From an uncultured Flavihumibacter sp. (GTDB taxonomy: Bacteria; Bacteroidota; Bacteroidia; Chitinophagales; Chitinophagaceae): a stretch of DNA of 43,572 nt. Below are positions 35,544-42,765 of the stretch, in pieces. Under the pieces are notes generated by a model. That model saw only the letters and a program-made list of their open reading frames with translations, was not told the origin of the DNA and made no database searches. Both the position numbers and the translations under genes were made by a program. The stretch covers positions 1 to 43,572 of the forward strand of contig CAMLRX010000027.1 of NCBI GenBank assembly GCA_946482545.1. The letters run 5' to 3'. Positions within the stretch are counted from its first letter, which is position 1. The number at the start of each line of letters is the position of its first letter.

Positions 35544-36350
35544 TTATCGGGTTAAAAGGGCTACAGTTACTGTTACCACAGACAATATACTGGTTACGAT
35601 ACCTACGTTACGCACAAATAACTGTTCATTGCCCGCAGTCTTTTTCCTGTTTGGCTCTACGTAAACAAGGTCATTCTGCTTGAGGTAAAAGTAAGGTGAG
35701 TTGTAAATATCCGCAGATCTGATATCAAGGCGGTTAGATTTTCGTTCGCCATCTTCTTCCCTGATCACAAGGATATTATCACGTCTGCCGAAATTGGTAA
35801 GATCCCCGGATAACCCGATCACATCCAGAATAGACACTTTCTGGTCGGGAAGATTGAGCACACCTGGACTGTTCACTTCGCCCAGCACTGTGACCCTTTT
35901 TTGGGTGAACCTGACGGTGGCGTAGGGATTTTGTAATACGTTCAGGCCATTAAGCCTATTGATGATAGTGTCAGCAATTTCCTGCCTCGTCATGCCTTCC
36001 ACCTTTAACTGACCTATACTATGGAAGTAAATATAGCCGTTGCCATCAACCTGATAACCTCTACCTGCAGCACTCATGTTTCCAACATTCCCCGCCGCGG
36101 CGCCTCCTGCATTTCCGCCAGTCTGCTGCTGATTGTAAATGTTAGCGGCCTCCACATTATCGCTGTACACCATAATGGTGAGCAGGTCACCTTTCTGAAT
36201 AAGTGGTTCAGGAAAAATCACCTCTTTATTTAGAGATGTATCCACGCCCTGAAGATATACCCGCTCCTGCTGCGCCCTTTTGCTGATGCCACAGGACGTC
36301 AATAGTATAATAAAACTTATGAAGCATATGAAAACATGTACAGTCCTCAT
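35544..36350 (-). CDS. Polysaccharide export lipoprotein (Wza-like)
   Basis: Outer-membrane polysaccharide export protein, 268 aa. A signal peptide with lipobox (MRTVHVFICFISFIILLTSC) makes it a predicted lipoprotein. The Poly_export domain (about 45-130, with IQKGDLLTIMVYSD and YIYFHSIGQLKVEGMTRQEI) is followed by an SLBB domain (RVTVLGEVNSPGVLNLPDQK, then ISGLSGD-type LSGDLTNFG). A C-terminal hydrophobic segment (NVGIVTSILSVVTVTVALLT) ends it, as in many short Bacteroidota versions. The frame continues to a TTG at 36380, but the ATG at 36350 begins the signal peptide and is preferred. First gene after the long leader, so first of the export module. Confidence 0.93.
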   Translation of the reverse strand: MRTVHVFICFISFIILLTSCGISKRAQQERVYLQGVDTSLNKEVIFPEPLIQKGDLLTIMVYSDNVEAANIYNQQQTGGNAGGAAAGNVGNMSAAGRGYQVDGNGYIYFHSIGQLKVEGMTRQEIADTIINRLNGLNVLQNPYATVRFTQKRVTVLGEVNSPGVLNLPDQKVSILDVIGLSGDLTNFGRRDNILVIREEDGERKSNRLDIRSADIYNSPYFYLKQNDLVYVEPNRKKTAGNEQLFVRNVGIVTSILSVVTVTVALLTR

Positions 36351-36609
36351 TTTTGTTACATTAAATATTTTATAATTCAAAACACAGCTTCGCCACCTCA
36401 GTCACATGCTAAGTTTGCGACCCAGTAAGCAAATACCGGACCCAATTTTCTCTATCAAAGAAATATTAATCAATTATATATATTGATAAAAAATAATATC
36501 CGTTAATGAGATGTTAAGGCCCGCTACTTTGCGCAAATATAACGGATAGATTGTATTAGAAGTATTTGGAAATCACTCAACTGAAATGTTTTGAGGGATA
36601 TCAAGAGGC
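36351..36609 (-). promoter_or_regulatory. Long leader between the NusG-like gene and the export operon
   Basis: 259 bases without a gene, A+T-rich, just downstream of the antiterminator gene and just upstream of the wza-like gene. It contains an ATCAAT/ATTGAT inverted repeat (36469-36474 and 36482-36487) with an AT loop, and possible promoter elements. By analogy with Bacteroides UpxY proteins, which act on the 5' untranslated region of their own capsule operon, this is where the NusG-like protein would be expected to work. No JUMPstart/ops motif was recognised. Confidence 0.5.
36534..36541 (-). promoter_or_regulatory. Candidate Bacteroidota -7 promoter element
   Basis: TATATTTG on the minus strand matches the Bacteroidota TAnnTTTG -7 consensus exactly, upstream of the wza-like gene. 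No good -33 TTTG lies at the expected spacing. An alternative is TTTG (36456-36459) with GGTATTTG (36430-36437) at an 18-bp spacer, which has the better -33 but a poorer -7. Either would leave an untranslated leader of roughly 75 to 180 bases. Confidence 0.3.
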
Positions 36610-37113
36610 TTATTTCGCCATCGGTAACACATTATTCCGGTCCAAAGTCGCGATCAGCGCCACGCCCAGCCGCTCCAGCCGGAGTTCCACGGTTTTGTGG
36701 CGTACCTTCACCACTAACCCTTCCTCGTTCATGAAGATGCCCTGCTGCACCACCGCCTTCACCCCTTCCTTCAGTTGAACCTGCACAATCTCGGCGCCCT
36801 GGTGCTCGTTCAGGAACTTACGGATGATAACAATTTCTTCATCCTTAACGATGGCGGGCTTGCCGCACCAGTAAACGAAGTTTACCACCCCATCAATGGT
36901 GCGCACCCGGGCGTGCTCGTTTTCCGAGAGGCGGACAAAAACATAACTTTTGAAAAGCGGTTCTTCCACGATCTTGATGCGATCGCTCCATTTGCGGCGG
37001 TATTTGGAAAGGGGGCAATAGGTTTCGAATCCGTTCTGACGGAAAAGTTGATTCACCTTCTTTTCCCATCGGGGCTTGGTGTAAACGGCGTACCAGTTCC
37101 TGGATAAGTTCAT
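36610..37113 (-). CDS. NusG-like transcription antiterminator (UpxY-like)
   Basis: 167-aa NusG/RfaH-family protein. The NGN domain starts NWYAVYTKPRWEKKVNQLFR and includes PLFKSYVFVRL (52-62). The C-terminal KOW-like part is EGVKAVVQQGIFMNEEGLVV. Such specialised NusG paralogues (UpxY in Bacteroides, RfaH in Enterobacteria) bind elongating RNA polymerase and prevent early termination in long polysaccharide operons. The frame runs on to a TTG at 37167, but the ATG at 37113 gives the family N-terminus and leaves 25 bp after the acetyltransferase stop. Position at the head of a ~30-kb operon supports the role. It differs from housekeeping NusG, which usually sits beside secE and rplK. Confidence 0.92.
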   Translation of the reverse strand: MNLSRNWYAVYTKPRWEKKVNQLFRQNGFETYCPLSKYRRKWSDRIKIVEEPLFKSYVFVRLSENEHARVRTIDGVVNFVYWCGKPAIVKDEEIVIIRKFLNEHQGAEIVQVQLKEGVKAVVQQGIFMNEEGLVVKVRHKTVELRLERLGVALIATLDRNNVLPMAK

Positions 37114-37138
37114 TGTGCTAGCTGCAAATATAGGGATA

Positions 37139-37648
37139 TTACCCTGTGATGTTTCCTTCTTTGTCAACGGTTCCAGCCCTTTTAGCGGGCACGCCGGTCA
37201 TAAGGGCGAAGGGAGGAACATCCCGTGTAACCACGGCTCCGGCGCCGATCATCGCATATTCCCCGATGGTGATGCCACAGATGATGGTGGCATTGGCGCC
37301 AATGCTGGCCCCTTTCTCAATTACCGTTGGGCGCATTTCCTGTTTTCGCTCAATAAAGGCACGGGGGTTTATTACATTGGTGAATACTACTGAAGGGCCA
37401 AGAAACACATCGTCGGCCACGGAAACACCTTTGTAAACGGAAACATTGTTCTGGATTTTCACGCCGTTACCGATCTGCACACCGGCATCGATGTACACAT
37501 TCTGGCCCAGGATACAACGTTCTCCGATGGAAGCGCCGGGCATAATATGGGAGAAATGCCAGATGCGCGTACCCGCCCCGATTTGCGCGCCTTCATCCAC
37601 TATGGCGGTGGGATGTATATGATAAGGATAAGAAACAGGTTCCTGCAT
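37139..37648 (-). CDS. WbpD/WlbB-like hexapeptide-repeat N-acetyltransferase
   Basis: Left-handed beta-helix acyltransferase, 169 aa. Hexapeptide repeats run through residues 10-85 ([30 protein letters not shown]). [16 protein letters not shown] (87-102) is the signature segment of WbpD/WlbB-type UDP-3-amino-glucuronate N-acetyltransferases. The second repeat block includes [20 protein letters not shown]. WbpD partners (WbpA dehydrogenase, WbpB oxidase, WbpE aminotransferase) are not adjacent, although the TviB-like dehydrogenase at 6263 could play the WbpA part. The frame continues to a GTG at 37684; the ATG at 37648 is preferred, though the longer form cannot be excluded. It is divergent from the HGSNAT-like gene at 37819. 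Confidence 0.87.
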   Translation of the reverse strand: MQEPVSYPYHIHPTAIVDEGAQIGAGTRIWHFSHIMPGASIGERCILGQNVYIDAGVQIGNGVKIQNNVSVYKGVSVADDVFLGPSVVFTNVINPRAFIERKQEMRPTVIEKGASIGANATIICGITIGEYAMIGAGAVVTRDVPPFALMTGVPAKRAGTVDKEGNITG

Positions 37649-37729
37649 ATTCAATAGATAGGCGCTCAAATTAGGATTTTCCACGCTTCAAAAATCAGGG
37701 AAAACCGTAATCTGCCCCATCCATCCAAC

Positions 37730-37788
37730 ATTCAACACCCAAAATTCAACATCTATCATTCAAAATTCAAAACTCATCACCCAAAATC
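37730..37788. repeat. Clustered ATTCAA/ATTCAAAATTCA repeats in the divergent intergenic region
   Basis: Four near-tandem copies of ATTCAA-type units lie between the divergent acetyltransferase and HGSNAT-like genes. 37750-37769 is identical over 20 bases to 4985-5004, in the same orientation. The 134-base region must hold the promoters for both directions, but no convincing TAnnTTTG element was found in it. Confidence 0.6.
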
Positions 37789-37818
37789 TCCCTAACTTCC
37801 TCCTGCAAAACCAACCAC

Positions 37819-38967
37819 TTGAAAAGATACTACTCCCTCGACGTGTTCCGGGGCGCCACGGTGGCCCTCATGATCCTCGTGAACAACCCCGGTAGCTGGT
37901 CGCATATTTACCCGCCCATGCAACACGCCTCCTGGCATGGCTGCACGCCCACCGACCTGGTTTTCCCGTTTTTTCTTTTCGCCGTAGGCAACGCTATGGC
38001 GTTTGTGATGCCCAAACTGCAGGAAGCCGGTCCCGCCGTTTTCTGGAGAAAGGTCATCAAAAGAACCCTGCTCATCTTCGGGATCGGACTGCTCCTCAAC
38101 TGGTCGCCATTCGTGGCCTGGCAGGACGGAGCGCTAACGCTAAAACCACTGGAGAACCTGCGCATTTTCGGCGTGCTGCAACGTATTGCCCTGTGCTATT
38201 TTTTCGCTTCCATACTGGTGTTTTACCTCGGTACCAAAAAAGCGTTCGTGGCCAGTGGTATTATCCTGCTGGTGTACTGGTATCTCTGCGTGCAGTTCGG
38301 TACGCCCGGTGATCCTTATTCGTTGGAAGGGTTCTTCGGTACCCACCTCGACCGTGCACTGCTTCCCTCCTCGCACTTGTATAAAGGAGAAGGGGTGCCT
38401 TTCGACCCGGAAGGACTGGCCAGCACCCTTCCCGCCATTACCCAGGTGGTGTTCGGATACCTCACGGGATATACGATTCTGAATAAAGGGAAGGAATTCA
38501 GTATGCTTTCTACCCTTCTTTTATCGGGTTTCCTGTTGCTCGTAACCGGCTGGATCTGGGACACTGTGTTCCCGATCAATAAAAAAATATGGACCAGTTC
38601 TTACGTGCTCTATACCTCCGGACTAGCCATGCTTACCCTTTCGGCCATGATCTACCTGATTGAATTCCGCGGTGCGAAAGGTAGCATCACACGTTTTTTC
38701 GATGTATTTGGAAAAAACCCGCTCTTCATTTTCGTGTTGAGCGGATTTTTACCCCGTGCGCTTGGGCTGATCCGCATTCCTAATGGGTTGAAGGAAGACG
38801 GAACACCAAAATACCAGAGTCCGTTTGGCTGGTTCTACGAAAACGTCTGCGCCCCGATCTCCGATGATCCGAGAAACGGATCGCTTTTGTATGCGTTGGT
38901 GCTGATAGTATTTTACTGGCTCATTGTTTATGTGCTGGATAAGCGAAAAATTTATATCAGGGTGTGA
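37819..38967 (+). CDS. HGSNAT/NagX-like membrane acyltransferase (DUF1624/DUF5009 type)
   Basis: Polytopic membrane protein, 382 aa, about ten hydrophobic segments. It starts KRYYSLDVFRGATVALMILV, the hallmark N-terminus of bacterial homologues of heparan-alpha-glucosaminide N-acetyltransferase. WHGCTPTDLVFPFFLFAVG holds the conserved H40 and D46. In animals this family carries acetyl groups across the lysosomal membrane onto glucosamine; bacterial members are linked to amino-sugar or cell-wall metabolism. Initiation is at TTG: the frame upstream has no ATG and the protein N-terminus fits the family exactly at this codon. It is divergent from the polysaccharide cluster and probably not part of it. 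Confidence 0.9.
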   Translation: MKRYYSLDVFRGATVALMILVNNPGSWSHIYPPMQHASWHGCTPTDLVFPFFLFAVGNAMAFVMPKLQEAGPAVFWRKVIKRTLLIFGIGLLLNWSPFVAWQDGALTLKPLENLRIFGVLQRIALCYFFASILVFYLGTKKAFVASGIILLVYWYLCVQFGTPGDPYSLEGFFGTHLDRALLPSSHLYKGEGVPFDPEGLASTLPAITQVVFGYLTGYTILNKGKEFSMLSTLLLSGFLLLVTGWIWDTVFPINKKIWTSSYVLYTSGLAMLTLSAMIYLIEFRGAKGSITRFFDVFGKNPLFIFVLSGFLPRALGLIRIPNGLKEDGTPKYQSPFGWFYENVCAPISDDPRNGSLLYALVLIVFYWLIVYVLDKRKIYIRV

Positions 38968-39091
38968 GGGAGGGTGGTAAACTTTACATTCAGAAATGCG
39001 TATATACTATACCGTAAAATAACGGATGACCTCCGGGCAATTCAACGGTGAACACCCGGGGAAAACAACGTCGGTGGCACCGGGTACCCCG

Positions 39092-39107
39092 TTCCGCGAA
39101 AGCGGAA
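39092..39107. other. Short hairpin TTCCGC-GAAA-GCGGAA in an otherwise unexplained spacer
   Basis: A 6-bp stem closed by a GAAA (GNRA-type) tetraloop within the 276-bp spacer 38968-39243. It has no following T-run, so it is not a classical terminator. The spacer also holds GGTGGCACC-GGGTACC-type G+C-rich sequence. It may be part of a structured RNA leader of the metallophosphoesterase gene; nothing else in the spacer was recognised. Confidence 0.35.
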
Positions 39108-39243
39108 ATCGCGCGAACCCATTATCCGGTGCGGGTTTCATCTTTTACAACCGCATCAACGGTATTAACACCCAGCGAACGCCGGAAAAACACAGCAGAA
39201 AGAAAAGAAAAACACGGGAGCGCAGTCAAGTTAAAAAACGTTT

Positions 39244-40332
39244 ATGCTGAAAAAACTCATCCTCTACCTCTCTCATAAATTCGCATCCCGGCCCGATAAG
39301 GCGCGGATATGCTCCGCACTTTCCGAATTACTGAATGATCTTGGGAAAGAACAACCCAAAAAGGGCATCCGCATTCCTTATGATCCGTTTCAGCACAAAT
39401 GGATCATCTTTTCCGACCAGCACAAGGGCGCAGGGAACGGCGCCGACGATTTCCGGAAATCGGAGCAAAATTACCTTACTGCACTGGCCCACTACAATAC
39501 GGAAAATTATGGACTGATCAGTCTCGGTGACAGCGAGGAATTCTGGGAGAATCCCCTTGTTTCCGCCGTAAAAAAACAAAATCCCAAAAGCATAGAAGCG
39601 GAGAAAAAATTCCTTCAGCGCCAGGCTTTCGTGAAAGTGGTGGGCAACCACGATATCTACTGGAAGAACAATCCGCTCGCGCCCTGGGAAATCAAAAAAT
39701 GGTACGGCGAAAAAGTGCCGGTACACGAAGCGGTACTGCTGGAACCGGCCCACCCCGAATGGACCACTTCGATTTTTATGGCGCACGGCCACCAGGGCGA
39801 TGGTGCCAGCGACGGTAACCCGTTCAGCGCCTGGTTCGTATCTAAAATATGGGCGCCACTGCAAAGCTGGCTGAAGATCAACCCCAACACGCCCGCCTAC
39901 GATACGTCCATGAAAACCGCCCACAACCAACTGATGTATGAATGGGCCGCGCAACAAAAGGATGTTCTGCTGGTAACCGGACATACGCACCAACCCGTGT
40001 TCGACTCCCTTACCCGGCTCGAAAGGTTGTACCACCTCCTGAGTGAAGCCCGTTCAAAAGGAAATCACGCCGAAGAAGAAAAGGTATTGGCTGAAATAAG
40101 AAAACGCACCAAGGAAGAAGGAACTACCGGCATAGACTACACGAAAATATTACCTGTATACTTTAATACAGGCTGCTGTTGTTACAATGATGGCGACATT
40201 ACCGGCATCGAACTGAGTGACGGTATGATCCGGCTGGTGAAATGGAGCAAAGGAAAAAGGGTGCCGCTGGAAGAAAGGGCTATTCTTCTTCCCGCGTCCA
40301 GCCGGTATCTGCATCCAGCTTCGCATCCATAA
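39244..40332 (+). CDS. Metallophosphoesterase (calcineurin-like)
   Basis: Di-metal phosphoesterase, 362 aa, predicted cytoplasmic (no signal peptide). All hallmark motifs are present in order: SDQH (D58/H60), LGDSEEF (D96), VGNHDIYW (N135/H136), AHGHQGD (H181/H183) and TGHTHQP (H247/H249). The substrate is unknown; the family includes phosphomonoesterases, phosphodiesterases and UDP-diacylglucosamine hydrolases, and the GDSEEFW segment recalls the last group only loosely. The last 53 bases overlap the 3' end of the convergent KefB/C-like gene. Transcription may be separate from 37819, since 276 bp lie between. Confidence 0.9.
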   Translation: MLKKLILYLSHKFASRPDKARICSALSELLNDLGKEQPKKGIRIPYDPFQHKWIIFSDQHKGAGNGADDFRKSEQNYLTALAHYNTENYGLISLGDSEEFWENPLVSAVKKQNPKSIEAEKKFLQRQAFVKVVGNHDIYWKNNPLAPWEIKKWYGEKVPVHEAVLLEPAHPEWTTSIFMAHGHQGDGASDGNPFSAWFVSKIWAPLQSWLKINPNTPAYDTSMKTAHNQLMYEWAAQQKDVLLVTGHTHQPVFDSLTRLERLYHLLSEARSKGNHAEEEKVLAEIRKRTKEEGTTGIDYTKILPVYFNTGCCCYNDGDITGIELSDGMIRLVKWSKGKRVPLEERAILLPASSRYLHPASHP

Positions 40333-42130
40333 AGTCTTTGCGGATCAGTTGTTCCAGTTCTTCAATATTACTTCTGATGGTATCGAGGTATTCATCCGGG
40401 TCTTTGATGGCGGCCAGTTCCTTCATGGCGCGCTCGTCATAGCGGAAGAACATCTGCGCGGCCCGGTGGGCGGTATATTTCCGGTAGCCCAGCATGGAAA
40501 GCGCGTCGCTGCCCACGCGTAAAGCAGTATCGATGGTTTCCCGGTACACGTGCAGCATACCCGCGTTCATGAGATCGTAAGCGTCGTCGCGGTTGCGGGA
40601 GCGAACGAGCATACGAAGGTGGGGGAAATGTTTTTTCACGGTCTCAATCATTTCCAGTCTTTTCTCTGCGGAATCTATAGCCACGATCAGCAGTTTTGCT
40701 TCTTCTGCCCCTGCGGCCTTAAGAAGGTCCTGGCGGGAAGCGTCTCCGTAATATACTTTGAAGCCCATTCTGCGGAGCAGGTCCACGCGGTCGGAATCCA
40801 CATCCAGGTAGGTAGCGTGCACGCCGTTGGCCCGGAGGAAACGGCCGATCGTGTTCCCGAAATGCCCAAACCCGGCGATGATTACGGCATTTTTTTCTTC
40901 GAAAGCTTCTTCAGAACGTTCCGCTTCGGCACGGGTTCCCACGCGCGGCAGCAACAACCTTTCGTTCAGCAACCAGAGCAGCGGCGTAATGGCCATGCTT
41001 AACGCGACCACCACGGTGAGGATATCTGTAATTTCTTTTGACAGCACACCTTCCTGCACAGAGAAAGAGAGCAGCACGAAAGCGAACTCACCTACCTGGC
41101 TCAGCCCTATTGCGAATACCAGGTTCTGATCGGTACCCAGCCGGAACAATTTGCCGATGCCACCCAATACCAATGCTTTCACCAGCATTGCACCCACGAC
41201 CAGCCCGGCGATCAGCAGTGGTTGTTCCAGGATGATGTTGAAGTTAATGGAAGCGCCCACCGCCATAAAGAACAGGCCCAGCAGCAATCCTTTAAACGGC
41301 TCTATATCACTCTCCAGTTCGTGCCTGTATTCACTGTTTGCCAGCACTACCCCCGCAAGGAAAGTACCCAGCGCCGGACTCAATCCCACCTGCGTCATCA
41401 ACACCGCGATGCCTACTACAATGAGCAACGCGGAAGCCGTGAACAATTCGCGCACCCTGGCGCGGGCCACAATTTTGAACATGGGCCTGATCAGGTATTT
41501 GCCGGATATGATGATGGCAGCTACAGATAACAATACCACTGCCGTATGTGCCCAGGCGGAAAGCCCGTGTGTAATCGTCTCCGTATCGTGCCCGCCGGTA
41601 GATTTGGGCAATGTGGCGAGCAAAGGGAAAAACGCCAGCATGGGGATCACCGCGATGTCCTGAAACAGCAATACGGAGAACCCGCTCTTTCCGGCTCCGG
41701 TTCGCATGAGGCCTTTTTCCTGGAGGGTTTGTAAAACGATGGCCGTGGAAGAAAGGGAAAGTGTCATACCAAGCGCCAGCGCACCCTGCCACTCCATCCC
41801 GGCCAGTATGGCCAGTCCGCCGATACAAGCCGCGCTCAATACCACCTGCAAACCGCCCATACCCGCGATGCTGCGCCGCATCTGCCACAACACGGCGGGA
41901 TCCAGTTCCAGCCCGATGAGAAAGAGCATCATCACCACCCCGAACTCGGCGAAGTGCATAATATCCTGCCCCGGCATCCCGGTAAAACCCAATACGAACG
42001 GGCCGATCAGCACACCTGCCAGCAAGTAACCCAATACGGAGCCCAGGCCCAGCTTTTTCGCCAAAGGCACTATGCATACCGCGGCCGCTAAAAAAATAAG
42101 CGCCTGGAACAAAAAAGATTGCTGGTCCAT
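40280..42130 (-). CDS. Cation:proton antiporter-2 family protein with RCK domain (KefB/KefC-like)
   Basis: 616-aa CPA2 antiporter. The first ~390 residues form about 12 membrane helices (LGLGSVLGYLLAGVLIGPFV; VMMLFLIGLELDPA; SPALGTFLAGVVLANSEYRH), typical of KefB/KefC. Residues about 415-540 are a TrkA-N/RCK domain with the dinucleotide motif IAGFGHFGNTIGRF and LDVDSDRVDLLRRMGFKVYYGDA. In gamma-proteobacteria these channels export K+ against H+ and are gated by glutathione adducts; the gating ligand in Bacteroidota is not established. The ATG at 42130 is used rather than the longer frame to 42169, since it begins one base after the oxidoreductase stop. The 3' end overlaps the metallophosphoesterase by 53 bp. 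Confidence 0.93.
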   Translation of the reverse strand: MDQQSFLFQALIFLAAAVCIVPLAKKLGLGSVLGYLLAGVLIGPFVLGFTGMPGQDIMHFAEFGVVMMLFLIGLELDPAVLWQMRRSIAGMGGLQVVLSAACIGGLAILAGMEWQGALALGMTLSLSSTAIVLQTLQEKGLMRTGAGKSGFSVLLFQDIAVIPMLAFFPLLATLPKSTGGHDTETITHGLSAWAHTAVVLLSVAAIIISGKYLIRPMFKIVARARVRELFTASALLIVVGIAVLMTQVGLSPALGTFLAGVVLANSEYRHELESDIEPFKGLLLGLFFMAVGASINFNIILEQPLLIAGLVVGAMLVKALVLGGIGKLFRLGTDQNLVFAIGLSQVGEFAFVLLSFSVQEGVLSKEITDILTVVVALSMAITPLLWLLNERLLLPRVGTRAEAERSEEAFEEKNAVIIAGFGHFGNTIGRFLRANGVHATYLDVDSDRVDLLRRMGFKVYYGDASRQDLLKAAGAEEAKLLIVAIDSAEKRLEMIETVKKHFPHLRMLVRSRNRDDAYDLMNAGMLHVYRETIDTALRVGSDALSMLGYRKYTAHRAAQMFFRYDERAMKELAAIKDPDEYLDTIRSNIEELEQLIRKDFMDAKLDADTGWTREEE

Positions 42131-42131
42131 G

Positions 42132-42749
42132 TTATTGTTGAAGGTTTTTAGGGATGGGACAAAGTTCATTCAACGTCTTCAGCGTGGCGTATTCCGCTTC
42201 CTGCGCACGGTTCCAGAGCAGGGCCGTGAGCACTTGTTCGTACTGTATGGCGTACATGTCCATATCCGCCTGTTGTAATTTGTAGGTATCGTGGATCACG
42301 AAAGGAGGAAGGTATTTCATCCCGCAGAGGTAGGCGGTTTGATCGAAGGGGGCGAGCAGTTCCCGCACGGTGAACCTGTTTCTGCCTTCCTCGCGGTAAG
42401 CATTCTCAGAGCCTCCGCAGGAAATGGCGTTCATTACCGCTTTTCCTTTCAGCATATCGCCGCCTTTTCCGTAGGCCCAGCCATGGGTCAGCACCAGGTC
42501 CAGCCATTGCTTCAGCAATGGCGGCGCGCTGTACCAGTAGAACGGATGTTGCCAGATGAGGATATCGTGTTCCAGCAGCAGTTTCTGTTCGGCCTTCACA
42601 TCCACATTAAAATCGGGGTACTTCTCATAAAGATCATGAACGGTAAGGCCTTCCAGGTGTTGCACATGATTGATCAGCCGGCTGTGGATGCGCGATCTTT
42701 CCAGCACGGGATGCGCCAGCAGTACCAATATTTTTTGTGGGGCGTTCAT
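42132..42749 (-). CDS. NAD(P)H oxidoreductase, KefF/KefG-like ancillary protein
   Basis: Flavodoxin-fold quinone oxidoreductase, 205 aa. It shows ILVLLAHPVLERSRIHSRLI (7-26), QHPFYWYSAPPLLKQWLDLV, the HGWAYGKGGDMLKGK segment and SCGGSENAYR, all typical of the KefF/KefG/YwrO group that binds FMN. In Escherichia coli KefF and KefG are required for full activity of KefC and KefB. The gene sits one base upstream of the antiporter on the same strand, a strong functional link. Confidence 0.93.
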   Translation of the reverse strand: MNAPQKILVLLAHPVLERSRIHSRLINHVQHLEGLTVHDLYEKYPDFNVDVKAEQKLLLEHDILIWQHPFYWYSAPPLLKQWLDLVLTHGWAYGKGGDMLKGKAVMNAISCGGSENAYREEGRNRFTVRELLAPFDQTAYLCGMKYLPPFVIHDTYKLQQADMDMYAIQYEQVLTALLWNRAQEAEYATLKTLNELCPIPKNLQQ

Positions 42750-42765
42750 GCCGTAAATATAAATG

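Noticed and set aside
37685..37818. CRISPR-like array in the divergent spacer
   Set aside because: The ATTCAA-type units are short, unevenly spaced and have no spacers of constant length; no cas genes are nearby.
39026..39250. Open frame of 74 codons in the spacer before the metallophosphoesterase
   Set aside because: It begins with an ATG but its product is low-complexity and basic with no recognisable domain. A second frame (39048-39278) is open over the same bases, and it runs a few bases into the next gene. More likely chance in a stop-poor spacer.
39328..40035. Minus-strand open frame (235 codons) opposite the metallophosphoesterase
   Set aside because: Antisense shadow of a gene whose catalytic motifs are all intact; no domain seen.
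41331..42077. Long alternative frame (248 codons) inside the KefB/C-like gene
   Set aside because: Same strand, shifted frame, in a G+C-rich gene with few stops; composition is Arg/Gly/His-rich without membrane segments, and the antiporter frame explains the sequence fully.
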